Positions 24,299-31,896 of a stretch of 64,000 nucleotides of DNA are shown in pieces; the first letter of the stretch is position 1, and every line of letters begins with the position of its first letter. The DNA lies in contig NZ_JBHMFS010000010.1 in NCBI RefSeq assembly GCF_051433165.1, forward strand, positions 127,741 to 191,740. The letters are read 5' to 3'. The DNA is from Falsiroseomonas sp051433165 (GTDB lineage Bacteria > Pseudomonadota > Alphaproteobacteria > Acetobacterales > Acetobacteraceae). Below the pieces are notes generated by a model. It had not been told where the DNA came from and made no database searches. It saw only the letters and a list, made by a program, of their open reading frames with translations. The position numbers and the translations under genes were made by a program.

Positions 24299-25162
24299 AT
24301 GCCCATGGCTTCCGCTTTCCGGCTGCTTTTCGCAGCCGTCATCCTGTTTGGCGGTGCCTGGCCCATCACCAAGGCTGCGCTCGCGGATGCGTCCCCCCTG
24401 TGGTTCGGCCTCGGGAGGTCGGCGCTCGCCGCGCTTGGTGCGGCCATCCTGCTCGCGGCGATGGGGCGGCTGCGCTTTCCGGTGGCGGAGGATCGCCGTG
24501 CGGTGCTTTTCCTCGGCCTGTTCCAGCTCGGCGGCTTTTTCGCGCTGACGCATCTGGCGGTGGCGCTGGTGCCGGCCGGGCGCACGGCGGTGCTGTCCAA
24601 TGTCGTGACCTACTGGCTGATCCCGCTTTCGGTGCTGGTGCTGGGGGAGCAAGTTTCCAGGACGCGCTGGTTCGCGGCCGGGCTGGGGCTGGCAGGCGCT
24701 GGGGTGCTGATCGGGCCGTGGTCGGTCGATTGGTCGCACATGGATTCGCTGCTTGGACATCTCATGCTGGTGCTGGCCGGGCTGCTCTGGACCATCGCCA
24801 TCATTGCGTCGCGCAAATGGCCGCCACGCACGCCGATGTTCGAGCTGCTGCCCTGGTGCTTCGGCATCGGCGCGCTGGTCCTGGTGCCGCTGACGCTGCT
24901 GCTGGAGCCGGATGGCGGCGTCGGGCTGAGCTCCTGGCCGCATCTTCTGTATATCGGGCTGTTCGCCGCGCCGATCGGCACCTGGTGCGTGATCGAGGCC
25001 GGGCGCAAGCTGCCGGGCGCCGTCGCCTCCGTCGGTTTCCTGATGGTGCCGGCCTTCGGCGTGCTGGTCTCGACACTTTGGCTGGGGGAGCCGCTGGGCT
25101 GGGATGTGATCATCGGCGGCGCGCTGATCTTTGCCTCCGTTGTCATGGCGGCGCGCGGATGA
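24299..25162 (+). CDS. EamA/DMT-family transporter
   Basis: 287-residue inner-membrane protein with about ten transmembrane helices in two EamA repeats (residues about 5-140 and 155-285); GGAWPITKAAL and the repeat ends VLGEQVSRTRW and WLGEPLGWDVIIGG are typical. Such proteins export metabolites or amino acids. ATG 24299, with ATG 24305 possible. The stop overlaps the next start (ATGA), linking it to an alpha/beta hydrolase. Substrate unknown. Confidence 0.88.
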   Translation: MPMASAFRLLFAAVILFGGAWPITKAALADASPLWFGLGRSALAALGAAILLAAMGRLRFPVAEDRRAVLFLGLFQLGGFFALTHLAVALVPAGRTAVLSNVVTYWLIPLSVLVLGEQVSRTRWFAAGLGLAGAGVLIGPWSVDWSHMDSLLGHLMLVLAGLLWTIAIIASRKWPPRTPMFELLPWCFGIGALVLVPLTLLLEPDGGVGLSSWPHLLYIGLFAAPIGTWCVIEAGRKLPGAVASVGFLMVPAFGVLVSTLWLGEPLGWDVIIGGALIFASVVMAARG

Positions 25163-25935
25163 AGCTCGTGGTCACCAGCCTGGGCGATGGCCCGCCGGTC
25201 GTGCTGCTGCACGGGCTGTTCGGCGCCGGGCAGAATTTCGGCACGGTGCAGAAGGCGCTGGCGGCGGAGGGGTTCCGGGTGCTGGCGCTCGACCTGCGCA
25301 ACCACGGCGGGTCGCCCCATGCGGAGGGCATGGCCTATGCCGACATGGCGGAAGATGTGGCGGAGACGCTGCAGGCGGAGGGCGCCTGGCCCGCCACCAT
25401 CATCGGCCATTCCATGGGCGGCAAGGTGGCGATGGCGCTGGCGCTGATGCGGCCGGAGGGGGTGACGCGGCTGCTGGTGGCGGATATCGCGCCGGTGCAT
25501 TACCCGGCGCCGCTGTTCAACGCCTATCTCGCCGCCATGCGCGGCCTGGAACTGCGCCCCGGCCTGGCGCGGCGGGAGGCCGATGCGGCGCTGGCACCCG
25601 CCGTACCCGCGGCGCCGCTGCGCGCCTTCCTGTTGCAGAACCTGGATTTTGCCCAGGTGCCGCCCGCCTGGCGCATCGGGCTGGAGGAGATTGGCGCCGG
25701 CATGCCGGAGATTGCCGGCTGGCCGGATCTGCCGGGCCGCTACGATGGCCCCGTGTTGGTGCTGGCCGGCGACCGGTCCGACTACATCCAGCCGGCGCAT
25801 CACCCGCTGTTCCAAAGCCTGTTCCCCGCCGCCCGCCACGCCAGCATCCCCGCCGGGCACTGGCTGCATGCGGAAAATCCGCAGGCTTTCCTGACTGTGG
25901 TGCGGGATTTCCTGGCCGCTCAGGCAGCCCCGTAG
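25159..25935 (+). CDS. Alpha/beta-fold hydrolase (YbfF-type esterase)
   Basis: 258-residue serine hydrolase. Oxyanion motif LLHGLFGAGQNFG, nucleophile Ser in IIGHSMGGKVAM, acidic residue near LVLAGDRSDYI and catalytic His in IPAGHWLHAE. DLRNHGGSPHAEGM and the order of motifs match the YbfF/ABHD11 esterase group, which hydrolyses short acyl esters or acyl-CoA. Cytoplasmic. Coupled to the DMT transporter gene; its 3' end overlaps the convergent metallophosphoesterase gene by 16 bases. Confidence 0.9.
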   Translation: MKLVVTSLGDGPPVVLLHGLFGAGQNFGTVQKALAAEGFRVLALDLRNHGGSPHAEGMAYADMAEDVAETLQAEGAWPATIIGHSMGGKVAMALALMRPEGVTRLLVADIAPVHYPAPLFNAYLAAMRGLELRPGLARREADAALAPAVPAAPLRAFLLQNLDFAQVPPAWRIGLEEIGAGMPEIAGWPDLPGRYDGPVLVLAGDRSDYIQPAHHPLFQSLFPAARHASIPAGHWLHAENPQAFLTVVRDFLAAQAAP

Positions 25936-26825
25936 CCCAGCCGCACCAGCGTGATTTCCGGCGGCACCCCGACCCGCACCGGCAGGATCGAGGTACCCAA
26001 CCCGCCCGAGACCACCAGATGCTTCCCTGCCTCCACCACATGCCCATAGGCGTAGCGATTGCCGAAGGCGGAGGGCACATAGGCCGAGAACCCCGCCACC
26101 CGCAGCTGCCCGCCATGGGTATGCCCGCACAGGGTCAGCGCCACGCGATCCGCCGGCACATCGGGGAAGATATCCGGCTCATGGCACAGCAGGATCACCG
26201 GGTCCCGGTCCTGCACGGCGCCGAGCGTGCGCGACAGGTCGTTGGCGCCGAGGAAGTGGCCGCGGCCCTGGCTGAAGGCCCAGAGGCTGCCGCTGCCCGC
26301 CAACCAGAAGCCCTGGTCACGGAAGCCGGTCTTCACCGCCGCATTGTGCAGCACCGAAATCCCGGCCTCCGCCAACACATGCGCCGTCCGCGGCACGCCG
26401 CGCCGTAGCCGCTGCACCTGCGGGTCGTCCCACCAATCATGGTTGCCGAGGATGGCGTGCACGCCATGCGGCGCGCGCAGCCCACGCAGCACCGCCGCCG
26501 TTTCCGCCACCGGAATGCCGTGCCGCACATAACGGCCATAGCCCCGGTAATCGCCCAGCAGCACCACCAGGTCCGGCCGCAACGCATTGGTCGCCGCCAC
26601 GATCTCCGCCACGCGCCGCAGCGGCATATGCGGTTCGCTGGCATGAATGTCGGCGAGTGCGGCGATGGTCAGCGGCCGGCGCGCAGGCCAGTTCGGCGGG
26701 TTCAGCCGGTATTCGGCGACCGCCAGCCGCGAGGCCGGCTCGATCCAGAAGCCATACAGACCGCCCGCCCCGCCGGCCAGCGTAAGCCCACCCAGGGTCG
26801 TCAGCAGGGCGCGGCGGGTGGTCAT
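25920..26825 (-). CDS. Exported metallophosphoesterase (YkuE-like)
   Basis: 301-residue calcineurin-like phosphoesterase. The N-terminus MTTRRALLTTLGGLTLAGGA is a TAT-like signal or anchor. Metal-ligand motifs are in order: ADIHASEPH, LLGDYRGYG, ILGNHDWWDD, LLCHEPDIF and LCGHTHGGQ. The YkuE group hydrolyses lipid-linked phosphates, for instance UDP-diacylglucosamine-like substrates, at the membrane. It is divergent from the photolyase-like gene by 47 bases. Confidence 0.92.
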   Translation of the reverse strand: MTTRRALLTTLGGLTLAGGAGGLYGFWIEPASRLAVAEYRLNPPNWPARRPLTIAALADIHASEPHMPLRRVAEIVAATNALRPDLVVLLGDYRGYGRYVRHGIPVAETAAVLRGLRAPHGVHAILGNHDWWDDPQVQRLRRGVPRTAHVLAEAGISVLHNAAVKTGFRDQGFWLAGSGSLWAFSQGRGHFLGANDLSRTLGAVQDRDPVILLCHEPDIFPDVPADRVALTLCGHTHGGQLRVAGFSAYVPSAFGNRYAYGHVVEAGKHLVVSGGLGTSILPVRVGVPPEITLVRLGYGAA

Positions 26826-26872
26826 GCGAAAGCCTCGGTTGCGCGATCGCCGCGTGGGACGATCTAGATGGA

Positions 26873-28066
26873 ATGATTGAAAACTTCCCGGCCGACCGCG
26901 CCACAGCCTTGCAGCGGCTTGAATCCTTCGGCCCCCGCATGGGGCATCATTACGAGCGCGGCCGCAACACCGACCTCGGGCCAGGGCAGCGCCACGACGT
27001 CTCCCGCCTTTCGCCCGCCATCCGCCACCGGCTGGTGACGGAGGCCGAGGCGGTCGGCACCGCGCTGGCGCTGCACGGGCCGGAACGCGCGCAGAAATTC
27101 ATCGAGGAGGTGTTCTGGCGCAGCTACTGGAAGGGCTTTCTGCAACTGCGCCCAGCGCTGTGGGCCGCCTACCGCGCCGAACTCGCGCAGGATCTGGCGC
27201 GGCTGGAGGCGGAGCCGGATCTCCAGGCGGCCTATGCTCGCGCGGCGGAGGGCAGCACCGGGATCGATGCCTTCGACGCCTGGGCGGTGGAGCTGCGCGA
27301 CAGCGGCTGGCTGCACAACCATGCCCGCATGTGGTTCGCCAGCATCTGGATCTTCACGCTGCGCCTGCCCTGGACGCTGGGCGCTGATCTGTTCCTGCGC
27401 CATCTGCTGGACGCGGATGCGGCCAGCAACACCCTGTCCTGGCGCTGGGTGGCCGGGCTGCACACCGCCGGCAAGACCTATGTCGCGCGGGCCGAGAACA
27501 TCCGCCGCTTCACCGGCGGCCGCTTCAATCCGGTGGGGCTGGAGGAGAATCCGCTGCCGCCTGCGCCCCCGGCACCCACCCCGCTGCAACCGCTTCGGCC
27601 CGTGGCGCCGCTGCCCGCAGGCCCGGTGGCGCTGCTGCTGCATGAGGATGATCTGCACCCCGAAAGCCTGTTGCCGCCCGGCCTGGCGGTCGGCGCCATC
27701 GCCGGCCTCGCGGTACCCCGCGCGCGGTCCCCGCTCGGCTGCGCGCCGATGGCCGAGCGCCACGCCTGGCAGGTGCTGGCGGATGGGCTGGTGCGGGCCG
27801 GCGCCCATTTCAAATCGCCCGCCTCGGCGCTGGCGCCAGAGGCGGTGGCCGGCTGGGCGCAGGCGCATGGGCTGCCGGTGGTGACGCCGCAGGCGCCGGT
27901 GGGCTGGACGGCAACGGCGCTGGAGGGGCTCGGCGTGGAGCTGCATGTGGTGCGCCGGGATTGGGATGCGGCCTGCTGGCCCGCCGCCACCAAGGGCTAC
28001 TTCGCCTTCAAAGAGCGGATCCCGGCATGGCTCCGGGAATTGGCACCTTCGCCGCCTTCGGCTTGA
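26873..28066 (+). CDS. Photolyase/cryptochrome-like protein with permuted domain order
   Basis: 397 residues. Residues about 15-235 match the helical FAD domain of photolyases: FIEEVFWRSYWKGF, GIDAFDAWAVELRDSGWLHN with the HNHARMW motif, and NTLSWRWVAGLHTAGKTYVA. The usual N-terminal alpha/beta antenna domain is missing ahead of it. Instead, residues about 255-395 form an alpha/beta-like segment after a Pro-rich linker (GPVALLLHEDDLHPES through WPAATKGYFAFKERIPAWL). This reads as a swapped or circularly permuted arrangement. Light-driven DNA repair or signalling is inferred; its convergent neighbour is a base-excision glycosylase. Confidence 0.8.
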   Translation: MIENFPADRATALQRLESFGPRMGHHYERGRNTDLGPGQRHDVSRLSPAIRHRLVTEAEAVGTALALHGPERAQKFIEEVFWRSYWKGFLQLRPALWAAYRAELAQDLARLEAEPDLQAAYARAAEGSTGIDAFDAWAVELRDSGWLHNHARMWFASIWIFTLRLPWTLGADLFLRHLLDADAASNTLSWRWVAGLHTAGKTYVARAENIRRFTGGRFNPVGLEENPLPPAPPAPTPLQPLRPVAPLPAGPVALLLHEDDLHPESLLPPGLAVGAIAGLAVPRARSPLGCAPMAERHAWQVLADGLVRAGAHFKSPASALAPEAVAGWAQAHGLPVVTPQAPVGWTATALEGLGVELHVVRRDWDAACWPAATKGYFAFKERIPAWLRELAPSPPSA

Positions 28067-28706
28067 TCCGCGCTGCCCTGTCCGCATCCGCAGCACGCCA
28101 CAGATACCAGGCCGCTATGGAGCGGAAGGGCGCCCAGGCCTCTCCGATCACGGCGAGTTCCTTCGGCTTCGGCTGCGTTTCCAGCCCGGCGGCGACCTTC
28201 CACCCCTCCCGCACGCCGAAATCGTCGATCGGCAGGACGTCACGCCGGCCGAGGGAGAAGATCAGGAACATCTCCACCGTCCAGCGGCCGACGCCGCGGA
28301 TGGCGACCAGGCGCTCGATCAGCGCTTCGTCCGGCAGGCGCTGCGCGACGGCGCTGGTCGGCACCAGGCCGCCGACCGCCTTCTCCGCGATGTCGCGGAT
28401 GGCAGCGGCCTTGTTGGCGGAAAGGCCGCAGCCGCGCATCGCCTCCGCGGTCGTGCCCAGCACCAGCGGGGCGGGGGGGAAGGCGTAGCCCGGATACAGC
28501 GCGATGAAGCGGCCGAGAATCGCCTCCGCCGCCCGGCCATGCACCTGCTGGTGGGTAATGGCGCGGACCAGGGCTTCGTAAGGCTCGCGCGAAGCGGGCA
28601 GCAAGGTGCAGGGGCCGATGCGGCGGATCACCGCCTTCAACACCGGGTCCCGCCGCAGATGGCGCAGCGCGGAGGGGCCGGCGAAGGGGCGGGGTGCCGC
28701 ATTCAT
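28008..28706 (-). CDS. DNA-3-methyladenine glycosylase II (AlkA-like, HhH-GPD)
   Basis: 232-residue base-excision glycosylase removing alkylated purines. The helix-hairpin-helix is LVAIRGVGRWTVEMFLIFSL, and the catalytic Asp lies in DVLPIDDFGVREGW (Asp161/162). AITHQQVHGRAAEAI is the conserved helix upstream. It lacks the N-terminal domain of E. coli AlkA, as in the short alphaproteobacterial form. It starts ten bases after dctM stops, so it is the last gene of the TRAP operon. The last 59 bases overlap the convergent photolyase-like gene. Confidence 0.9.
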   Translation of the reverse strand: MNAAPRPFAGPSALRHLRRDPVLKAVIRRIGPCTLLPASREPYEALVRAITHQQVHGRAAEAILGRFIALYPGYAFPPAPLVLGTTAEAMRGCGLSANKAAAIRDIAEKAVGGLVPTSAVAQRLPDEALIERLVAIRGVGRWTVEMFLIFSLGRRDVLPIDDFGVREGWKVAAGLETQPKPKELAVIGEAWAPFRSIAAWYLWRAADADRAARIKPKAAKVPIPGAMPGSAL

Positions 28707-28716
28707 CCCCGGCGCC

Positions 28717-29994
28717 TCATCGGAACACCAGCGTCGGCAGCGCGAGTGCGATCGCTGGCACATAGGTGATCAGCATCAGGCAGGCGAAGATGACGCCGAT
28801 GAACACCGGCAGATAGCGCATCATCTTGTCCACGCTGGTGCCGGCCACCTGGGCGGCGGCGAACAGGTTCACGCCGAAGGGCGGCGTGATCATGCCCATC
28901 GCCAGGTTCACCACCATGATCGTACCGAAATGCACGCCATCGATGCCGAAGCGCGAAGCCGCTTCCTGCAGCACCGGGGCCAGCACGATGATGCTGGCGC
29001 TGGTCTCCACGAACATGCCGATCACGAACAGGAACAGGTTGACGCCGAGCAGGTACAGCGCCGGGCTGTCGAAGGTGGCGACCAGCCAGGCGGCCGCCGC
29101 ATCCGGCACGCCCTGCCGGTTCAGCAGCCAGGAGAACACCGCCGCGCAGGCGATGATGAACAGGATCACCGCGCTGCTGATCACCGACTTGCGGAAGATC
29201 GGGAACAGATCCCGCCAGCCGATTTCCCGGTGCAGGAACATGCCGACCAGGATGGCATAGGCGACGGCGACGACGCTGGCCTCGGTCGGCGTGGTGATGC
29301 CGCCATAGATGCCGCCCAGCACCACCACCGGCATGAACAGCGCGAAGCCCGCCTGGCGCGTCGCGGTCAGGAAGGGCAGGCGGCCCTCGCCATCCTGCTT
29401 GCCCCAGCCCTTGAGGCGGCACCAGATCAGCACCGTCACGACCAGCGCGGCGGCGATCAGGATGCCCGGGACGACGCCGGCGATGAACAGCTCCGGGATG
29501 CTGGTCTGCGTGGTCACGCCATACAGGATCATCGGAATCGAGGGCGGGATCACCACGCCGAGCTCCGCCGCGGTGGCCTGCAGGGCGGCGGCGAAGGCCA
29601 CCGGATAGCCGGCGCGCACCAGGGCCGGAATCATGATGGCGCCGACCGCGAAGGTGGTGGCGACGGAACTGCCGCTGATGGCAGCGAAGATCATGCAGGT
29701 GACGACGCAGGTGGCCGGCAAGCCGCCCTGGATGCCGCCGACGATGGATTGCGCGAAGGCGACCAGGCGGCGGGAGATGCCACCCACATCCATCAGATTG
29801 CCGGCCAGAATGAAGAAGGGAATCGCCGCCAGCGGAAACTTGTCGAGCGCCACGAACAGCTGTTGCGCGGCGACGATCAGCGGGAAATTGGTGAAGCCAT
29901 GGATGCCGACGATGGCGGCAAGCCCGATGGCCACGGCAACCGGCACGCTGATGGCGAACAGCACCAGCATGACGGTGAGCATCGCGCCACTCAT
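28717..29994 (-). CDS. dctM: TRAP transporter large permease subunit
   Basis: 425-residue membrane protein with about 12-13 helices, the sodium-coupled pore of a TRAP importer. FPLAAIPFFILAGNLMDVGG, GGIQGGLPATCVVTCMIFAA and ISGSSVATTFAVGAIMIP are the classic DctM motifs, and VIPPSIPMILYG marks the second half. ATG 29994 is the last of six repeated start sites; only this copy continues into the pore protein. It lies after dctQ and two dctP genes; the substrate is probably an organic acid. Confidence 0.95.
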   Translation of the reverse strand: MSGAMLTVMLVLFAISVPVAVAIGLAAIVGIHGFTNFPLIVAAQQLFVALDKFPLAAIPFFILAGNLMDVGGISRRLVAFAQSIVGGIQGGLPATCVVTCMIFAAISGSSVATTFAVGAIMIPALVRAGYPVAFAAALQATAAELGVVIPPSIPMILYGVTTQTSIPELFIAGVVPGILIAAALVVTVLIWCRLKGWGKQDGEGRLPFLTATRQAGFALFMPVVVLGGIYGGITTPTEASVVAVAYAILVGMFLHREIGWRDLFPIFRKSVISSAVILFIIACAAVFSWLLNRQGVPDAAAAWLVATFDSPALYLLGVNLFLFVIGMFVETSASIIVLAPVLQEAASRFGIDGVHFGTIMVVNLAMGMITPPFGVNLFAAAQVAGTSVDKMMRYLPVFIGVIFACLMLITYVPAIALALPTLVFR

Positions 29995-30151
29995 GGCGCG
30001 TTATCCTTGAACACCGCGCCACTCATGGCGCGTTATCCTTGAACACCGCGCCACTCATGGCGCGTTATCCTTGAACACCGCGCCACTCATGGCGCGTTAT
30101 CCTTGAGCATCGCGCCACTCATGGCGAGTCATCCTTATGATGGCCACTCAT
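29992..30151 (-). repeat. Tandem 32-bp start-site repeat forming five overlapping micro-ORFs between dctQ and dctM
   Basis: On the minus strand ATGAGTGG occurs with its ATG at 30151, 30122, 30090, 30058, 30026 and 29994, spaced 29 then four times 32 bases. The first five each open a tiny ORF: MSGHHKDDSP, MSGAMLKDNAP, then MSGAVFKDNAP three times. Each ends in TGA that overlaps the next ATG as ATGA. Each unit also carries AAGGAT about eight bases before the next ATG. dctQ itself ends in ATGA with the first ATG. So dctQ-to-dctM coupling must pass, or skip, five terminate-and-restart steps. Confidence 0.93.
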
Positions 30152-30744
30152 GCGGCGTAATCCAGTTCGGCGTCACGACGGTCGAGGAAATGGGCGACTG
30201 CGCCGATCATGGCGAAGACCGCACCGACGGGAATGGCGGCATAACCCCAGGACATCGAGACCTCGAGCCCGGCCATTTCCTGGAACTGCACGCGCTGCGC
30301 CATGGTCCAGCCGAACCAGAACATGACCCCCGTGAAGGAAAGCGAACAGGCCAGCGCCGCCGCCTCCACGGATCGCCGCAGGGCGCCGGAGGTCACGCGA
30401 TGCGCCACGTCGATGGAGACCAGCGCGCCAGCGCGCAGCGCCAGTGCGACGCCGAGATAGGCCATCCAGATCAACGCGGTTCGCACCAGCGCCTCCGACC
30501 AGATGGAGGGAGTTTCCGTGGCGAAGCGTGCGAACACCTGCCACAGCCCCGCCGCCACCGCGACGGCCAGCGCCAGGCAGGCGAGGATGGCGGCGATGCC
30601 GGTGGCGACACGGTCCAGCCGCAGCACCGCCGTGCGCACCGCCCCCCTGGCTCCGCCGCCGGTACCCGCCCAGAGCGCCAGCAGCACCACGATGAGCGTG
30701 GCCGCCCCCGTGACCTGCAATGGCACCACGTTCATCATGTTCAT
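30148..30744 (-). CDS. dctQ: TRAP transporter small permease subunit
   Basis: 198-residue inner-membrane protein. Four helices match the DctQ family (AAILACLALAVAVAAGLWQV, TPSIWSEALVRTALIWMAYLG, SIDVAHR, WGYAAIPVGAVFAMIGAV). An extra N-terminal hydrophobic segment (TGAATLIVVLLALWAG) makes it longer than many relatives, so the true start could lie inside. Its stop overlaps the first ATG of the micro-ORF ladder. It works with DctM and the two receptors upstream. Confidence 0.9.
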   Translation of the reverse strand: MNMMNVVPLQVTGAATLIVVLLALWAGTGGGARGAVRTAVLRLDRVATGIAAILACLALAVAVAAGLWQVFARFATETPSIWSEALVRTALIWMAYLGVALALRAGALVSIDVAHRVTSGALRRSVEAAALACSLSFTGVMFWFGWTMAQRVQFQEMAGLEVSMSWGYAAIPVGAVFAMIGAVAHFLDRRDAELDYAA

Positions 30745-30789
30745 CGCGTTGCTCTCGGATGCGGGTCAGGCAGGGCGGAGCGTTTCCGC

Positions 30790-31764
30790 TCAGTTGGCGC
30801 GCCACTCACGGATGCGGCGCAGCGTGGCGGAATCAAGCGTCCGCTCCCATTCCGCGAAGGCCGGGGCCAGCGCCGTCTGGAAGGCCGCGGTGTCCACCTC
30901 CGTGATCACCGTCATGCCCCGGCGACGCAGCTCGGCCACGCCGGCTTCCTCATCCGCGGTGACGCGGTTGCGGTTGGCGGTCTGCGCCTCACGCGCTGCC
31001 TGCTGGAAATGCGCGCGGTCGGCCGCGTTGAAGCGTGCCACCATCGCCGGGTTGCAGATCATCACCTGTGGCGAATAGACGTGGCGCGTCATCGTCATGT
31101 AGCGCTGCACCTGGTTGATATTGTTCGCCACGATGACCGAGATCGGGTTCTCCTGGCCATCCACCGTGCCCTGCTGCAAGGCGGGGATGAGCTCGGAGAA
31201 GGCCATCGGCGTCGGCAGCGCGCCGAGCGTCGTGAAGGCGCGCATATGCACCTGGTTTTCCATGGTGCGGATCTTCAGGCCGCGCAGATCGGCGGGGGTG
31301 TTCACCTCGCGCCGCGAATTGGTCAGGTTGCGGAAGCCGTTCTCGATCCAGACCACGCCGACCAGGCCGCGCGCGTTGAAGCGGCTCAGCACCTGCTGGC
31401 CGATCTCGCTGTCCAGCACGCCGCGCGCATGGGTGGCGTCGCGGAACAGGAACGGCACGTCGAAGATGCGGACTTCCGGCACGAAATTGCCGACCGGCCC
31501 GGTGGAGGTGAAGGTGCAGTCGATGGTGCCGATCTGCACGCTCTCGACCATCTCGCGCTCATTGTCGTTGCGCTGGGTGGCGACGCTGTAGCGCCCGCCG
31601 GTCAGCCGCTCCAGCGCCGTCTTGAAGGTGTGGGCGCCGACGCCGGTATGGCTGTCCAGCGGCAGGGCGTGCTGCACGGTCAGCTGGGTCTGCGCCTGTA
31701 CGGGCGACAGGGCGAAGGGCAGCAGAAGCGCGGCGGCAAGGGCAACGCGGCGGGTTGTTTTCAT
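30790..31764 (-). CDS. dctP: TRAP transporter solute receptor 1
   Basis: 324-residue periplasmic receptor. Signal MKTTRRVALAAALLLPFALS ends at VQAQTQ. Family features are QHALPLDSHTGVG, GTIDCTFTSTGPVGNF, FDVPFLFRDATHARG, and the ligand-clamping Arg in LRGLKIRTMENQ; NPISVIVANN lies near the hinge. The match to receptor 2 at 31897 covers the whole length, so this is a tandem duplicate feeding one DctQM permease. Own promoter and palindrome lie upstream (31805-31847). Confidence 0.93.
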   Translation of the reverse strand: MKTTRRVALAAALLLPFALSPVQAQTQLTVQHALPLDSHTGVGAHTFKTALERLTGGRYSVATQRNDNEREMVESVQIGTIDCTFTSTGPVGNFVPEVRIFDVPFLFRDATHARGVLDSEIGQQVLSRFNARGLVGVVWIENGFRNLTNSRREVNTPADLRGLKIRTMENQVHMRAFTTLGALPTPMAFSELIPALQQGTVDGQENPISVIVANNINQVQRYMTMTRHVYSPQVMICNPAMVARFNAADRAHFQQAAREAQTANRNRVTADEEAGVAELRRRGMTVITEVDTAAFQTALAPAFAEWERTLDSATLRRIREWRAN

Positions 31765-31804
31765 GGACGGCCTATCCCTGTGATGAGCCCCGTTGGATCG
31801 GCGC

Positions 31805-31847
31805 TGCATGCTATATGCGTATAGATGCATTGCGGTGGGGGCATCAA
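31805..31847 (-). promoter_or_regulatory. Promoter and overlapping palindromic operator for dctP1-dctQM
   Basis: On the minus strand TTGATG (31847-31842) and TATACG (31823-31818) are separated by 18 bases, a fair sigma-70 pair. An imperfect palindrome at 31805-31829 covers the -10: arms TGCATGCTATA and TATAGATGCA, with CTATA-tgcg-TATAG as the perfect centre. It is a strongly AT-rich island in this genome. A repressor site overlapping the -10 is inferred. Confidence 0.5.
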
Positions 31848-31857
31848 TCCCGGGTTC

Positions 31858-31882
31858 GGGGCGCGGGCCAGGCCCGCGCCCC
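31858..31882 (-). terminator. Strong hairpin downstream of dctP2
   Basis: GGGGCGCGGG (31858-31867) pairs perfectly with CCCGCGCCCC (31873-31882) around a CCAGG loop, 15 bases past the dctP2 stop and upstream of the dctP1 promoter. No T tract follows, so it may be a pause or processing site rather than an intrinsic terminator. Confidence 0.5.
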
Positions 31883-31896
31883 CGGTCAGGCCTGGC

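Noticed and set aside
30000..30125. Possible CRISPR-like repeat array
   Set aside because: The 32-bp units are directly contiguous with no spacers and no cas genes nearby; they encode overlapping start sites instead.
31858..31882. Intrinsic (rho-independent) terminator
   Set aside because: The stem is strong but not followed by a T run on either strand; I list it as a hairpin with moderate confidence only. The same applies to the other GC hairpins.
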